Under the pieces are notes generated by a model that was given only the letters and a program-made list of their open reading frames with translations, did not search any database and had not been told where the DNA came from. From contig MOXJ01000007.1 of NCBI GenBank assembly GCA_002507565.1, positions 20,863 to 84,862 on the forward strand: a DNA stretch of 64,000 nucleotides. The letters run 5' to 3'. A program made the position numbers and the translations under genes. Positions 27,588-36,443 of this stretch are shown piece by piece (within the stretch, counting starts at the first letter, position 1; every line of letters begins with the position of its first letter). Source of the stretch: Candidatus Reconcilbacillus cellulovorans (GTDB taxonomy: Bacteria; Bacillota; Bacilli; Paenibacillales; Reconciliibacillaceae).

Positions 27588-28718
27588 TCAAGGCGCTGCG
27601 GCGGATTTTTCCGCGGCTTTGCGGCTTTCCCGGACGTTCCGGTAATGCTCTTCTTCCGTTTTAGCGAACCAGTGGCCGCGTGACCCGTCGTTTTTCACCA
27701 CGTAATACAGATATTCCGTCTCCGCGGGAAACAGCGCCGCCCGAATCGAGGACATCCCAGGGCTCGCGATCGGCCCGGGCGGCAGCCCCGGGTACCGATA
27801 TGTATTGTAAGGGCTGTCGATGCGGAGTTCCCGTTCGGTCAGCCGCTCGACCGGCTCGTCCAACAAATACTGGACGGTAGCGTCGATCTGAAGCAGCATG
27901 CCGCGCTTCAATCGATTGTAAATGACGCTGGCGACAAGCGGCCGCTCCTCTTCCAGCGCCGCTTCGCGCTCGACCAGCGAGGCGACGGTGACGAGCCCAT
28001 GCAGCGTCAGCCCGAGCTCGTCCAACCGCGACCGCCATCCTTCGGGCAAAGCGTCCAGCCGGCGTTCGAACTCTTCGATCATGCGCGACAGAACTGCGGT
28101 TTCGTCGACGCCTTTCGGCCATTCGTACGTTTCGGGAAACAAATAGCCTTCCAGCGGCCAGCGCATCCGCGGGTCCGCCGGAATTTCACGGATCACGGCG
28201 TGCGGAAAAGCCTTCGGGTCCGCCGCCAGGCCCAGCACCGCCGCCGCGTCGGCGATACCGGACTCCTCCAGGCGCGCTGCGATCTGCCGGACTGTAAATC
28301 CCTCCGGAATCGTCACGCGCACGGTTTCGGGGCGAATCGTATTGCCCGCGTTCAACGCGGCGATCAGTTCGTCCGGCGTCATGCCCGGCTTAAGCTCGTA
28401 TTCGCCGGCCTGAAAACGATTTCCCTCGCCCTTAAGCCTCAAGTAATACCAGAACATCCGCGCGTCGCGGATAAGGCCGGCGCGCTCCAGTTCCCGCGCG
28501 ATTTCATCCGGCATCATCCCCGGCTCGATCCGCACGCGGACGGGCGCGGAAGATGCGGGAACCGGGCGCCACTGCGACCAGACGTAAACCGCGACCGCCG
28601 CAGCCAACAACAACGGCGCGAGAGCCGCCGCCCAGACGGCGGCTTTCGGCAACCGCTTCCGTTTTTCCCCGGCTGAATCGATGCGGACAACCGACTCTTC
28701 CGGCCGAGAATCCAACAC
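27588..28718 (-). CDS. mltG: Endolytic murein transglycosylase MltG
   Basis: This 376-residue membrane-anchored YceG-family enzyme cleaves nascent peptidoglycan strands and ends their elongation. A cytoplasmic stub and one helix (about 27-47) are followed by a LysM-like region (IEPGMMPDEIARELERAGLI) and the catalytic domain with the conserved ASLVEREAALEEERPLVASVIYNRL (the Glu of VERE is the catalytic acid) and IDATVQYLLDE. It ends with the typical SPYNTYRYPGLPPGPIASPG and YYVVKNDGSRGHWFAKT. The GTG start follows AAAGGAG at seven bases. It is the last gene of the alaS-ireB-ruvX-DUF1292 cluster, the usual Firmicute order. Confidence 0.95.
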   Translation of the reverse strand: MLDSRPEESVVRIDSAGEKRKRLPKAAVWAAALAPLLLAAAVAVYVWSQWRPVPASSAPVRVRIEPGMMPDEIARELERAGLIRDARMFWYYLRLKGEGNRFQAGEYELKPGMTPDELIAALNAGNTIRPETVRVTIPEGFTVRQIAARLEESGIADAAAVLGLAADPKAFPHAVIREIPADPRMRWPLEGYLFPETYEWPKGVDETAVLSRMIEEFERRLDALPEGWRSRLDELGLTLHGLVTVASLVEREAALEEERPLVASVIYNRLKRGMLLQIDATVQYLLDEPVERLTERELRIDSPYNTYRYPGLPPGPIASPGMSSIRAALFPAETEYLYYVVKNDGSRGHWFAKTEEEHYRNVRESRKAAEKSAAAP

Positions 28719-28765
28719 GCTACTCTCCTTTCAAGAAAAAAAGCGACTGCACTCGCCGCTTTCGT

Positions 28766-29053
28766 TCAAAACAAGAGATCGTCTGCGATTTCTGCCACGG
28801 TCTCCCATTCGTCGTCGTCTTCGATCTGTTCCAGCTGGGGTTCGGGACCGGACTTGTCGATGCGGAACACCGCAATTTCCCCTTCGCGCCGCAACGCTTC
28901 GGATTCCAGCACGGCATATTCGCGGCCGTCCCAGTCGAACTCCGTCACGATTCGGTATTCCTCGGACGTTCCGTCGTCGGCGGACAACTCCACCTCGTCG
29001 CCGTATCGATCGCGCAATGTCCGCACCTCGCGGACTTCCGGCAGGCCGCTCAT
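28766..29053 (-). CDS. DUF1292 small acidic protein (second copy)
   Basis: This 95-residue acidic protein of the DUF1292/YrzB family has alternating short strands (EYRIVTEFDWDGREYAVLE) and a C-terminal EQIEDDDEWETVAEIADDLLF helix. No biochemical role is established for the family, but its position between ruvX and mltG is conserved. It overlaps the preceding DUF1292 gene by four bases (ATGA), giving two family members in tandem. The copy is shorter and more diverged than the first. Confidence 0.88.
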   Translation of the reverse strand: MSGLPEVREVRTLRDRYGDEVELSADDGTSEEYRIVTEFDWDGREYAVLESEALRREGEIAVFRIDKSGPEPQLEQIEDDDEWETVAEIADDLLF

Positions 29054-29349
29054 GTCTGATCGCCGTCCTTCTCCTGCATTTCTTCAAGCAACGTGTTGAA
29101 CGTCTCCTCCACCATGTCCCATTCTTCTTCGTCTTCGATGAAATAAAGCTGCAGATCGTCGCCGTTTTCCTCGTACCGGAAAGCGTACACTTCTTCAGCC
29201 TCGCCGTCTTGGGCGCCGTCGACGGGAACGAGCATCATGTATTTCCGGTCCGTTCCGTCCACCTCGAACTTCATGACGACCTCGAATTGCTCCTCATTGC
29301 CGTCCTCGTCGGGAATATAAATGATTTCCGGCTCTTCCACCGCATTCAC
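29050..29349 (-). CDS. DUF1292 small acidic protein (YrzB-like)
   Basis: This 99-residue highly acidic cytoplasmic protein is a DUF1292 member (IIYIPDEDGNEEQFEVVMKFEVDGTDRKYMMLVPVD and the terminal FIEDEEEWDMVEETFNTLLEE). It sits directly after ruvX with a four-base overlap, as yrzB does after yrrK in Bacillus. Function unknown; conserved neighbours are the RuvX resolvase and IreB. Confidence 0.92.
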   Translation of the reverse strand: MNAVEEPEIIYIPDEDGNEEQFEVVMKFEVDGTDRKYMMLVPVDGAQDGEAEEVYAFRYEENGDDLQLYFIEDEEEWDMVEETFNTLLEEMQEKDGDQT

Positions 29350-29771
29350 CCCTTTCTCCGGGAATCAAGATACGTCTGCAATATGACGGCCGCCGCCAAC
29401 CGGTCCGTCACACGTCTGCGCTTGCGCCGCCCGACGTCCGCCTCCAGCAGGATGCGCTCTGCGGCGGCGGTGGTCAGGCGCTCGTCCTGTAGGCGAACCG
29501 GCAATTTTAATGTTGCTTCGAGACGGCGGGCGAATGCGATGCAAATCTCGCCTTGTCTGCCAACCGTGCCGTTCATGTTTTTCGGCAAGCCTACGACGAT
29601 TTCCGAGACGCCGTAGTTTTCGGCGATTTCCCGGATCCGTTCGAGGTCCGACGCCGGATCGCGCCGTTCGATCACCGCGACGCCCTGCGCCGTCCAGCCC
29701 AGCTCGTCGCTGACGGCGACGCCGATCCGCTTTTCCCCGTAGTCGAGGCCGAGCACGCGCGTCACGGACAC
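29346..29771 (-). CDS. ruvX: Holliday junction resolvase-like RuvX (YqgF)
   Basis: This 141-residue RNase H-fold nuclease has catalytic acid motifs [32 protein letters not shown] and [10 protein letters not shown], with the final aspartate in [12 protein letters not shown]. YqgF proteins act in 16S rRNA 5'-end maturation in bacteria and have Holliday-junction activity in vitro. The GTG start overlaps the ireB end. Gene order alaS-ireB-ruvX is that of other Firmicutes. Confidence 0.95.
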   Translation of the reverse strand: MSVTRVLGLDYGEKRIGVAVSDELGWTAQGVAVIERRDPASDLERIREIAENYGVSEIVVGLPKNMNGTVGRQGEICIAFARRLEATLKLPVRLQDERLTTAAAERILLEADVGRRKRRRVTDRLAAAVILQTYLDSRRKG

Positions 29772-30043
29772 CGCTCCGTTTCCGCCCGATGATGGGTCAG
29801 ATAGAAACGGACAAGCTCTTCGATCAACTCGTCTCGTTCCCGTCTGCGGACGAGACTGCGCGCGTTGTTGTGGCGCGGAATATAGGCGGGATCGCCGGAC
29901 AAAAGATACCCGACGATCTGGTTGATCGGATTGTAGCCTTTTTCGACGAGAGCGTCGTAAATCGCCAGCAGCACTTCCCGCGGCGATATTTCGACCCCTT
30001 CGGTTCGGACGTCGAACTTTCGCGTTTTGTCCGAAAAATCCAC
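29762..30043 (-). CDS. ireB: IreB family regulatory phosphoprotein (UPF0297)
   Basis: This 93-residue protein of the IreB/YrzL family is a small dimeric protein that in enterococci is phosphorylated by the PASTA kinase IreK and affects cephalosporin tolerance. Signature stretches are [47 protein letters not shown] and the C-terminal [15 protein letters not shown]. The GTG was chosen for GGGGGGTGA eight bases upstream; the frame is open 11 codons earlier. The N-terminal threonine-containing segment modified in Enterococcus is partly kept ([12 protein letters not shown]). It follows alaS by seven bases. Confidence 0.93.
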   Translation of the reverse strand: MDFSDKTRKFDVRTEGVEISPREVLLAIYDALVEKGYNPINQIVGYLLSGDPAYIPRHNNARSLVRRRERDELIEELVRFYLTHHRAETERCP

Positions 30044-30050
30044 GCCGCTT

Positions 30051-32684
30051 TCACCCCCCCACGGGCTGCTCGGCAATCCACCGGTCCACCAGCTTCAGCG
30101 CTTCGTCGATTTTGGAAACGTCCTTGGCGCCGGCTTGCGCCATTTCGGGTTTTCCTCCGCCTCCTCCGCCGCAGACGGCGGCCATCTCCTTGACAAGCCG
30201 GCCGGCGTGCAAGCCTTTTGCAACAAGGTCGGGCGTCACCGCGGCAAGCAGCAATCCTTTGCCCTCATGCACCGTGCCCAGAGCGACGACGGCCGAACCA
30301 AGCCGGCGTTTCAACTCGTCCGCCAGCAGGCGCAAACCTTCCATGTCGCGCGACGAAACGCGCGCGGCCACGACCGCAACGCCGGCCGCCCGGCGCGCTG
30401 AAGCTGCCAACTCGGCCGCCTCCATCACACCCAACCGGGCGCGCAGCGATTCGTTCTCGCGCTCGATTTCCCGCACTTGCCGAACGAGACCCTCGACGCG
30501 CGCGGCGACGTCCGAAACGCCGGTCTTGAGCAGGTCCGCCGCCGAACGCAACACCCGCAACTGACCATCCATATATTCATAAGCGGCCCGTCCGGTCACG
30601 GCCTCGATGCGTCTGACGCCGGAACCGATCCCGGTCTCGGCGACGATGCGGAAAACGCCGATTTCCGCCGTGTTGCGGACGTGGCAGCCGCCGCAAAGCT
30701 CGATGCTGTAATCGCCGACCCGCACGACGCGCACGATGTCGCCGTACTTTTCGCCGAAAAGGGCGACGGCGCCCATCGCTTTGGCTTCTTCGAGCGGTTT
30801 CATCATGACGCTGACGTCGATCGCCTTCCAGATTTGCTCGTTGACGCGGCGTTCGATGTCGGCCAACTCCTCCGCGGTGACGGCGCCGAAATGGCTGAAG
30901 TCGAAGCGAAGACGGTCGGGCGCGACGAGCGATCCCGCCTGGTTGGCATGCGGGCCGAGCACGTCTTTCAGCGCGCGATGCAACAGGTGAGTCGCCGTAT
31001 GGTTCTTCACGATGTCGGCGCGCATCGCCCGATCGATCTCCGCCCGCACAAGATCGCCGACCCGCAGGCGCCCGCGCTCGACGCGGACGTGGTGCACATG
31101 CTGGCCGTGCGGCGCCTTGCGGACATCATCCACGGCGGCGGAGCCGTATTCGCCGAAGATCAAGCCGCGGTCGCTCACCTGCCCGCCGCTTTCGGCATAA
31201 AACGGCGTGCGGTCGAGGACGACCAGGCACGATTCGCCCGCCTCCGCCGTTTCGACGCGGGCGTCGCCTTTGACGATCGCGACGATTCGCGCGTCGGTCG
31301 CCCATTCCGTATATCCGATAAACTCGCTCGGCTCCGTCAGATCGTCAAGCGGCCCGCCCTGCACGCGCATGCCGCCGCCTTCCTGGCGGGCAGCTCTTGC
31401 CCGGCTCCGTTGGGCCTCCATTTCCCGTTCGAATCCGTCGCGGTCGACCGCCAGGCCGTGTTCGGCCGCGTAGTCGACCGTCAGGTCGATCGGAAACCCG
31501 TACGTGTCGTAAAGCCGGAACGCCTCCTCGCCGCTGATCGAATCGCGGCCTTCCTCCCGGCACCGCTTCACCGCCTCGGCGAGAATGCGCAAACCTTCGG
31601 AAAGCGTTTCGTGAAAACGCTCCTCCTCCGACCTGACGACGCGCTCGATCCACGCTCGGCGCTCCAGGACTTCCGGATAGAACCCGCCCATCACCTCGCC
31701 GACCGTCGCCACGAGCGACCAAAGAAACGGACGGTCGACGCCGAGCACGCGGCCGTAGCGGACGGCCCGCCGCAGCAGGCGGCGGATGACGTAGCCGCGC
31801 CCTTCATTGGAAGGAAGCACGCCGTCGCCGACCGCGAACGTCACCGCGCGGACGTGATCGGCGATCACCTTCAGCGCGACGTCGCGCGTTTCGTCGACGC
31901 CGTACCCCACGCCGGCGATTTCGCACGTCCGATCGATGATCGGCCGGAATAAATCGGTATCGAAATTGGAATCGACGTCCTGGAGCAGCGAGGCGAGCCG
32001 TTCCAACCCCGCGCCCGTATCGATGTTTTTGCTGGGCAACGGCGTATAACTTCCGTCCGGATTATGGTTATATTGGGAAAAAACAAGATTCCACACTTCG
32101 AGATAACGCTCGTTTTCCCCACCGGGGCGACATTCCGGATCGCCGGCATCGCCGTAAGCCGGCCCGCGGTCGTAAAAAATTTCCGTGCACGGTCCGCACG
32201 GTCCTTCGCCGATATCCCAGAAATTATCCGCTGTCGGATAAATGCGTTTCGCAGGAATGCCGATTTTCTCGTTCCACAGCCGGTATGCTTCTTCGTCTTC
32301 CGGATGAACGGTCACCGACAACCGCTCCGGATCGAACCCGATCCAGCGGCGGTCGGTCAGAAACTCCCACGCCCAGGCGATCGCCTCTTCCTTGAAATAG
32401 TCGCCGATCGAAAAATTGCCGAGCATTTCGAAAAACGTATGGTGACGGCGCGTCTTGCCGACGTTTTCGATGTCGTTGGTGCGCAGGCATTTCTGCACGT
32501 TGGCGATACGCGGGTTGTCCGGCTTGATCCGGCCGTCGAAATACGGCTTGAGCGGCGCCATCCCGGCGTTGATCCAGAGCAACGACGGATCGTTGTGCGG
32601 GACGAGCGATGCGCTCGGTTCAATCCGGTGTCCTTTCGACGCGAAAAAGTCGAGCCATTTGTGTCGGATTTCGCTTGCCTTCAT
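30051..32684 (-). CDS. alaS: Alanyl-tRNA synthetase
   Basis: This 877-residue class II synthetase charges tRNA-Ala. The N-terminal catalytic core starts [19 protein letters not shown] with motif 1 ([17 protein letters not shown]), motif 2 ([19 protein letters not shown]) and motif 3 ([18 protein letters not shown]). The editing domain zinc ligands are in [12 protein letters not shown] and [13 protein letters not shown]. The C-terminal C-Ala domain has the glycine-rich [14 protein letters not shown]. The ATG follows GGAGGC. The protein is full length. It is transcribed from a consensus promoter about 110 bases upstream and heads the ireB-ruvX-DUF1292-mltG set. The roughly 110-base leader lacks a recognisable T-box. 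Confidence 0.97.
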   Translation of the reverse strand: MKASEIRHKWLDFFASKGHRIEPSASLVPHNDPSLLWINAGMAPLKPYFDGRIKPDNPRIANVQKCLRTNDIENVGKTRRHHTFFEMLGNFSIGDYFKEEAIAWAWEFLTDRRWIGFDPERLSVTVHPEDEEAYRLWNEKIGIPAKRIYPTADNFWDIGEGPCGPCTEIFYDRGPAYGDAGDPECRPGGENERYLEVWNLVFSQYNHNPDGSYTPLPSKNIDTGAGLERLASLLQDVDSNFDTDLFRPIIDRTCEIAGVGYGVDETRDVALKVIADHVRAVTFAVGDGVLPSNEGRGYVIRRLLRRAVRYGRVLGVDRPFLWSLVATVGEVMGGFYPEVLERRAWIERVVRSEEERFHETLSEGLRILAEAVKRCREEGRDSISGEEAFRLYDTYGFPIDLTVDYAAEHGLAVDRDGFEREMEAQRSRARAARQEGGGMRVQGGPLDDLTEPSEFIGYTEWATDARIVAIVKGDARVETAEAGESCLVVLDRTPFYAESGGQVSDRGLIFGEYGSAAVDDVRKAPHGQHVHHVRVERGRLRVGDLVRAEIDRAMRADIVKNHTATHLLHRALKDVLGPHANQAGSLVAPDRLRFDFSHFGAVTAEELADIERRVNEQIWKAIDVSVMMKPLEEAKAMGAVALFGEKYGDIVRVVRVGDYSIELCGGCHVRNTAEIGVFRIVAETGIGSGVRRIEAVTGRAAYEYMDGQLRVLRSAADLLKTGVSDVAARVEGLVRQVREIERENESLRARLGVMEAAELAASARRAAGVAVVAARVSSRDMEGLRLLADELKRRLGSAVVALGTVHEGKGLLLAAVTPDLVAKGLHAGRLVKEMAAVCGGGGGGKPEMAQAGAKDVSKIDEALKLVDRWIAEQPVGG

Positions 32685-32800
32685 CGCGCTTTTGCCTCCG
32701 CTTCTTGCGGTTAAAACAAAAATCGCCCCACTCCGCGTCCGGACCGGGACGACGTCCGTCGAAAGCGTCATCCTCCGCCTGTCGGCCATGTCTTCTTGTG

Positions 32801-32829
32801 ATTATAGACGGTTTGCTAACTCTTGTCAA
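32801..32829 (-). promoter_or_regulatory. Consensus sigma-A promoter for alaS
   Basis: On the minus strand TTGACA and TATAAT are separated by exactly 17 bases, a perfect match to the vegetative consensus. Transcription would begin near 32794, giving a leader of about 110 bases before the alaS start. The -35 lies only five bases beyond the stop of the preceding ABC permease gene. Confidence 0.9.
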
Positions 32830-32834
32830 TCATT

Positions 32835-33719
32835 TTACAAATCCTTATGCCGAAACACCGCAATTCCGGCCAACAGCGCCGAGAGGCCGTACAAAGCGGC
32901 ATACGCCAGGAAAGCGTCGGACGGCACCTGCCCGACGCCGAGCGGTCCCAAACGATGGTCCAATCCGCCTACTAAATCCCGGACCTCGAACACCGACAGC
33001 AATTCCGCGAGCATCCTCCGTTGAATCCCGTCAGCGGGCATCGCCAGCGACATCAGTCCCGCGATCGTCCGCAGCGCCGGGCGGGACTGACTCTCGTCGA
33101 GGCCGAAACCAAGGATGCGCTCGATCATGCCCCCCAACATCCCGATGCCGTAGAGCATCGTCATGACGATCCCGTTGCTCATGGCCGACCATTTACACGA
33201 CCCCAGCATCGTGACCGACACCAGCAGCGGCACGACGGAAGCGAACAGAACGAACGCCTTCAGCACCACGATCGGGTCGTATGCGATTCCCGTATGCCAG
33301 GCCGCGACGAACAACAAGGCTGCAAACAGCGCGGCGGCGTAAACGACGCCCGAAACGACGAAACCGATCCAACGGCCGAGATACCATTGCCAGCGGCGGA
33401 TCGGGCGCGACAGCACCGACAGCAATGTCCCCTGTTCCGTTTCGCCATTTACGGCGGCGACCGCCCCGAAAACGGCGAAAAAAGCGAGAACAAACGACCC
33501 GAAAAAGAAACCAAGCGCCAAGATGACCGCGGCGTTTTCGAACCGCCGGACTACGGAAGCCGGATCGGTCGGCTCAAACCACGGCTCGCGAAGATCCGCG
33601 GAAATTTCCCGGGCGACGAACCAGAACGCGAGGAGAAAGGCCGCCGTCAAAATCACCGTCATCCAGGTGAATCTCTTTCTATACATTTCTTTCCATGTCC
33701 ACAACATCATTGTCGTCAT
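32835..33719 (-). CDS. ABC-2 type transporter permease
   Basis: This 294-residue membrane subunit has six predicted helices; the first (about 18-36) follows a short amphipathic MTTMMLWTWKEMYRKRF start typical of ABC-2 exporters (NosY/YhaP-like). It pairs with the ATPase encoded four bases upstream. It is the last gene of an operon that begins with an ECF sigma factor, which suggests an exporter induced by envelope or antimicrobial stress. Substrate unknown. Confidence 0.88.
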   Translation of the reverse strand: MTTMMLWTWKEMYRKRFTWMTVILTAAFLLAFWFVAREISADLREPWFEPTDPASVVRRFENAAVILALGFFFGSFVLAFFAVFGAVAAVNGETEQGTLLSVLSRPIRRWQWYLGRWIGFVVSGVVYAAALFAALLFVAAWHTGIAYDPIVVLKAFVLFASVVPLLVSVTMLGSCKWSAMSNGIVMTMLYGIGMLGGMIERILGFGLDESQSRPALRTIAGLMSLAMPADGIQRRMLAELLSVFEVRDLVGGLDHRLGPLGVGQVPSDAFLAYAALYGLSALLAGIAVFRHKDL

Positions 33720-33723
33720 GCGA

Positions 33724-34674
33724 TCACCCCGGCGTTCTCGTGCCCGAAACGATTTTCAAAAACCATTCGTCGAGCCTTTCGCTTACCGGCACGGATTCGT
33801 ACAGCGTCATCCCATGCTCGACGATCAGATAATGCAGCCGACCGATTCTCTCGTCGTTTTCCGCCTCCGCCTCCAGCCACACCGACTCGCCGTCCGGCGA
33901 AGGACGGTCGACGGCGATGCGGACGGAAACGCCCGATTCCTCCTGGAGCCAGTCGAGCAGAAACGAGGAAAAACCGGCCACCCGCAAATACCGGCGTTTC
34001 TTTTCGCGCAACATCTCTGCGAGTGCTCCTTCGGCCACGATCTCACCGCGATGAAGAAGGGCGACCCGGTCGCACAGCCATTCGACATCTTCTAATAAAT
34101 GGGAATTCAGAAAAATCGTTTTCCCCTGTCCGCTCAGTCGCCGCAAAATTTGCCGGACTTCGTGGCGCCCGACCGGATCAAGAGCGGAAGCGGGCTCGTC
34201 GAGAATGAGCAGGTCGGGGTCGCCCAGCATCGCACATGCAAGGCCGAGGCGCTGCTGCATCCCTTTGGAATAATGTCTGATCCTGTCGCGGCCGCGCCGA
34301 CCGATGCCGACCTCCTCGAGCAGCCGCTCGATTCGACTGCGCGCCCGGTCGCCTTCCAGGCCGCACAAACGGGCGTGATACCGCAGTACTTCCTCGCCGG
34401 TCAGCCATTCCGGAAAACGGAACAATTCCGGCAAATAACCGATGCGTCGCCGCGCCTCCAGCGAGCCGGCGGGAAATCCGAACAGCGACGCCCGTCCGCC
34501 GGTCGGGCGGATCAGCCCGACCAGCATTTTGACGAACGTGCTTTTACCCGCGCCGTTGGGCCCGAGCAGGCCGAACGCTTCCCCGCGCTCCACGCGCAGC
34601 GTCACGTCCCGACAACCGCGGCCGTCTCCGTAATCCTTGGACAGCCGGACCGTCTCGACGGCGGCGACGCTCAT
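33724..34674 (-). CDS. ABC exporter ATP-binding protein
   Basis: This 316-residue ATPase has Walker A GPNGAGKST, Q-loop GYLPELFRFPEWLTGEEVLRYHA, signature YSKGMQQRLGLACAML, Walker B LLILDEPASALDP and H-loop NSHLLEDVEWLCD. A C-terminal extension (about 215-316) is typical of CcmA/NatA-type exporters. It overlaps the anti-sigma-like gene by four bases (ATGA) and precedes its permease by four. Confidence 0.93.
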   Translation of the reverse strand: MSVAAVETVRLSKDYGDGRGCRDVTLRVERGEAFGLLGPNGAGKSTFVKMLVGLIRPTGGRASLFGFPAGSLEARRRIGYLPELFRFPEWLTGEEVLRYHARLCGLEGDRARSRIERLLEEVGIGRRGRDRIRHYSKGMQQRLGLACAMLGDPDLLILDEPASALDPVGRHEVRQILRRLSGQGKTIFLNSHLLEDVEWLCDRVALLHRGEIVAEGALAEMLREKKRRYLRVAGFSSFLLDWLQEESGVSVRIAVDRPSPDGESVWLEAEAENDERIGRLHYLIVEHGMTLYESVPVSERLDEWFLKIVSGTRTPG

Positions 34675-35798
34675 CGCCCGATCAACTCCCGCGCTTTCGC
34701 GACCATGTCGTCTTTCGACGGTAAGCCTCCGTCGAGCATAAACAGATGGCCGTCACGAATCCAAAACACGTTGTAATCCCGGTTTTCGCCGTGTTCGGAC
34801 TGCAGCGGGTTCGATTCGATCCACAACTCGACGCCGTCGACGTCGATCTTCTCGACATCGCCCCGCGTCACAAGCGGCAAAGGAGCCCGTCCTTCGGACA
34901 AAGCGGTTTTCTGCAACGAACGGCGAAGTTCATCCGGCAAAAGCGGAAACTGAACGACGGCCTTCCATGCTTCTTCCACCGGGACGGACGGATCGACGTC
35001 GACGGTCGGGATCGGCTGCACCAAAAGCATGTACCAGCTTTCCCGCCTCCCCTCTGCAAGCTCTTTCCAGTTTATACTGACACTTTCGCCGATTTCCAGA
35101 CGGATCGGTTTGTCGTCCACCGATTCCGGCAACAGCGTTTTCGCGCCGAGCCGGCGCAGCACTCGGTTGATTTCGTCCACGTGAAGCCGGAACGTCAACG
35201 TCTCGGCCGGCGACAAGTAAACGCGGTCCGTTTGTACGTCGAATCCCGTCGGCTCGGGAAGGTCGACGCCGAGCAGCCGTTCGGCTTCCTTCAGCGTCAC
35301 CGCTCCCCGACTCTCCCCGGTTGTCCTCGAAAATGTCCCGAGTCGGTTGACCGCCTCCCGCGTCGATCCGTCGGGAAACATGGTCCGAAACAGTTGTTCG
35401 AGGTCTTGTTCCCGAACAATCGTCGGTTCTTGCATGCGGAACTTCTGCAGTAACGCGGCCAACGCGTCGCTTCCCGCCGGGGTGATAGCCCAGGCGATCG
35501 CGCAGCCGCAAACGGCGGCGAATGCGAAACGTCTCGCCAGTCGTCGTACGTCCGGACGGAACAAGAGCGCACGAATACGAACCGATCTCGGGCGTTCTCT
35601 CGAAACGGTTTCCGCCGCAGAGGCGGGTTTTTCGTCCGCGGCGCCCTGAGACAAGACAGGGCCGTCCGCCACCGGACGTTCCCGCTCCCACGCCTCCCAA
35701 TGCGGATGCGGCGTCAAATTCGCCAGCCGCGAAGCCAACTTATTCCAGGCATCGTCGATTGATTCCTTTGCGGCCGCATGCGTATCCCATCGGTTCAT
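34671..35798 (-). CDS. Single-pass membrane protein, probable anti-sigma factor
   Basis: This 375-residue protein has a cytoplasmic N-terminal segment of about 88 residues, one transmembrane helix at about 90-107 (FAFAAVCGCAIAWAITP) and a large extracytoplasmic domain with DUF4367-like features (TLKEAERLLGVDLPEPTGF, SPAETLTFRLHVDEINRVLRRLGAKTLLPE and the C-terminal FWIRDGHLFMLDGGL). Coupling to the upstream ECF sigma gene (ATGA overlap) and this topology are those of anti-sigma factors. No zinc-binding HxxxCxxC motif is present, so the sigma-binding mode is not the ZAS type. Function is inferred from context. Confidence 0.8.
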   Translation of the reverse strand: MNRWDTHAAAKESIDDAWNKLASRLANLTPHPHWEAWERERPVADGPVLSQGAADEKPASAAETVSRERPRSVRIRALLFRPDVRRLARRFAFAAVCGCAIAWAITPAGSDALAALLQKFRMQEPTIVREQDLEQLFRTMFPDGSTREAVNRLGTFSRTTGESRGAVTLKEAERLLGVDLPEPTGFDVQTDRVYLSPAETLTFRLHVDEINRVLRRLGAKTLLPESVDDKPIRLEIGESVSINWKELAEGRRESWYMLLVQPIPTVDVDPSVPVEEAWKAVVQFPLLPDELRRSLQKTALSEGRAPLPLVTRGDVEKIDVDGVELWIESNPLQSEHGENRDYNVFWIRDGHLFMLDGGLPSKDDMVAKARELIGR

Positions 35799-36334
35799 GG
35801 TTGATTCCCCCCGTCGACATTCGGTTGAAAACGTCGCCGGTCCGCCTCCGCTTCCCTTCTCAGCCGCTCGGTCGCGCGGTGAACCATCGTCCCGACTAAT
35901 GAGCGGCGGACGCGGAGTCTTTCCGCGATTTCCGAATAACTCATCCCCGCATACCGGAGCATGAGAACGTTGCGGTCTCGAGCGGACAACCGCGACAGCC
36001 AGGCTTGTACCTCTTCGCGTTCGAGGCGGCGCATGACGATTTGTTCGTTCGATTCGCCGACCGTTTCGGCAGAAAAAAATGATTTCTCAAGAATGTGGCG
36101 CTCCCGGGAACGCCGTTCCAGATAATCGTAGGCTAACCTCGTAGCGACGCGATGCAGCCACGCCGGGATCATTTCGGGATGGTCCGGCGGCCGGAGATAA
36201 AGGCGCAAAAATGTTTCTTGCGCGAGGTCTTCCGCGACGGCTTCGTCGCGCACGAGGGAAACGATTTTCCGGCGGACGTTCGGATAATGCTTGTAAAACA
36301 ATTCTCGAAACAAAGCGGGAATGGCGGGTTCCAA
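35795..36334 (-). CDS. ECF-type RNA polymerase sigma factor
   Basis: This 179-residue sigma-70 family factor has region 2 at about 10-80 (LVRDEAVAEDLAQETFLRLYLRPPDHPEMIPAWLHRVATRLAYDYLERRSRER) and region 4 at about 110-165 (LSRLSARDRNVLMLRYAGMSYSEIAERLRVRRSLVGTMVHRATERLRRE). The TTG start is set by AAGGAGG nine bases upstream; the frame stays open a further 57 codons without a binding site. It begins a four-gene operon with the anti-sigma-like protein and an ABC exporter. It probably autoregulates, but I see no clear GAAC-type -35 upstream. Confidence 0.93.
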   Translation of the reverse strand: MEPAIPALFRELFYKHYPNVRRKIVSLVRDEAVAEDLAQETFLRLYLRPPDHPEMIPAWLHRVATRLAYDYLERRSRERHILEKSFFSAETVGESNEQIVMRRLEREEVQAWLSRLSARDRNVLMLRYAGMSYSEIAERLRVRRSLVGTMVHRATERLRREAEADRRRFQPNVDGGNQP

Positions 36335-36410
36335 CGCACAGATCCTCCTTTCGGCTGCAGCCACTATAGAAGACGGCTGAGCCGGGCGAAATGCAGCAGG
36401 AGGCGTTTGA

Positions 36411-36443
36411 AAAAAATAAGCGGCCGGCTCAAGGCCGGACCGC
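36411..36443 (-). terminator. Intrinsic terminator of the yqeG-yqeM operon
   Basis: On the minus strand a GC-rich stem (GCGG-CCGGC with GCCGG-CCGC, one bulge, CTTGA loop) is followed by TTATTTTTTT. The stem includes the last codons of the methyltransferase gene. Confidence 0.75.

Noticed and set aside
25272..27683. 803-codon plus-strand open frame opposite the chemoreceptor (and similar long frames at 3043-5154, 5147-6622, 9937-11946 and 22072-23841)
   Set aside because: His/Arg/Asp-rich low-information proteins without family motifs or ribosome binding sites. They are antisense frames kept open by GC-rich codon bias opposite well-supported genes.
32685..32800. T-box leader for alaS
   Set aside because: No T-box sequence or specifier-type stem is recognisable, and the leader is too short.
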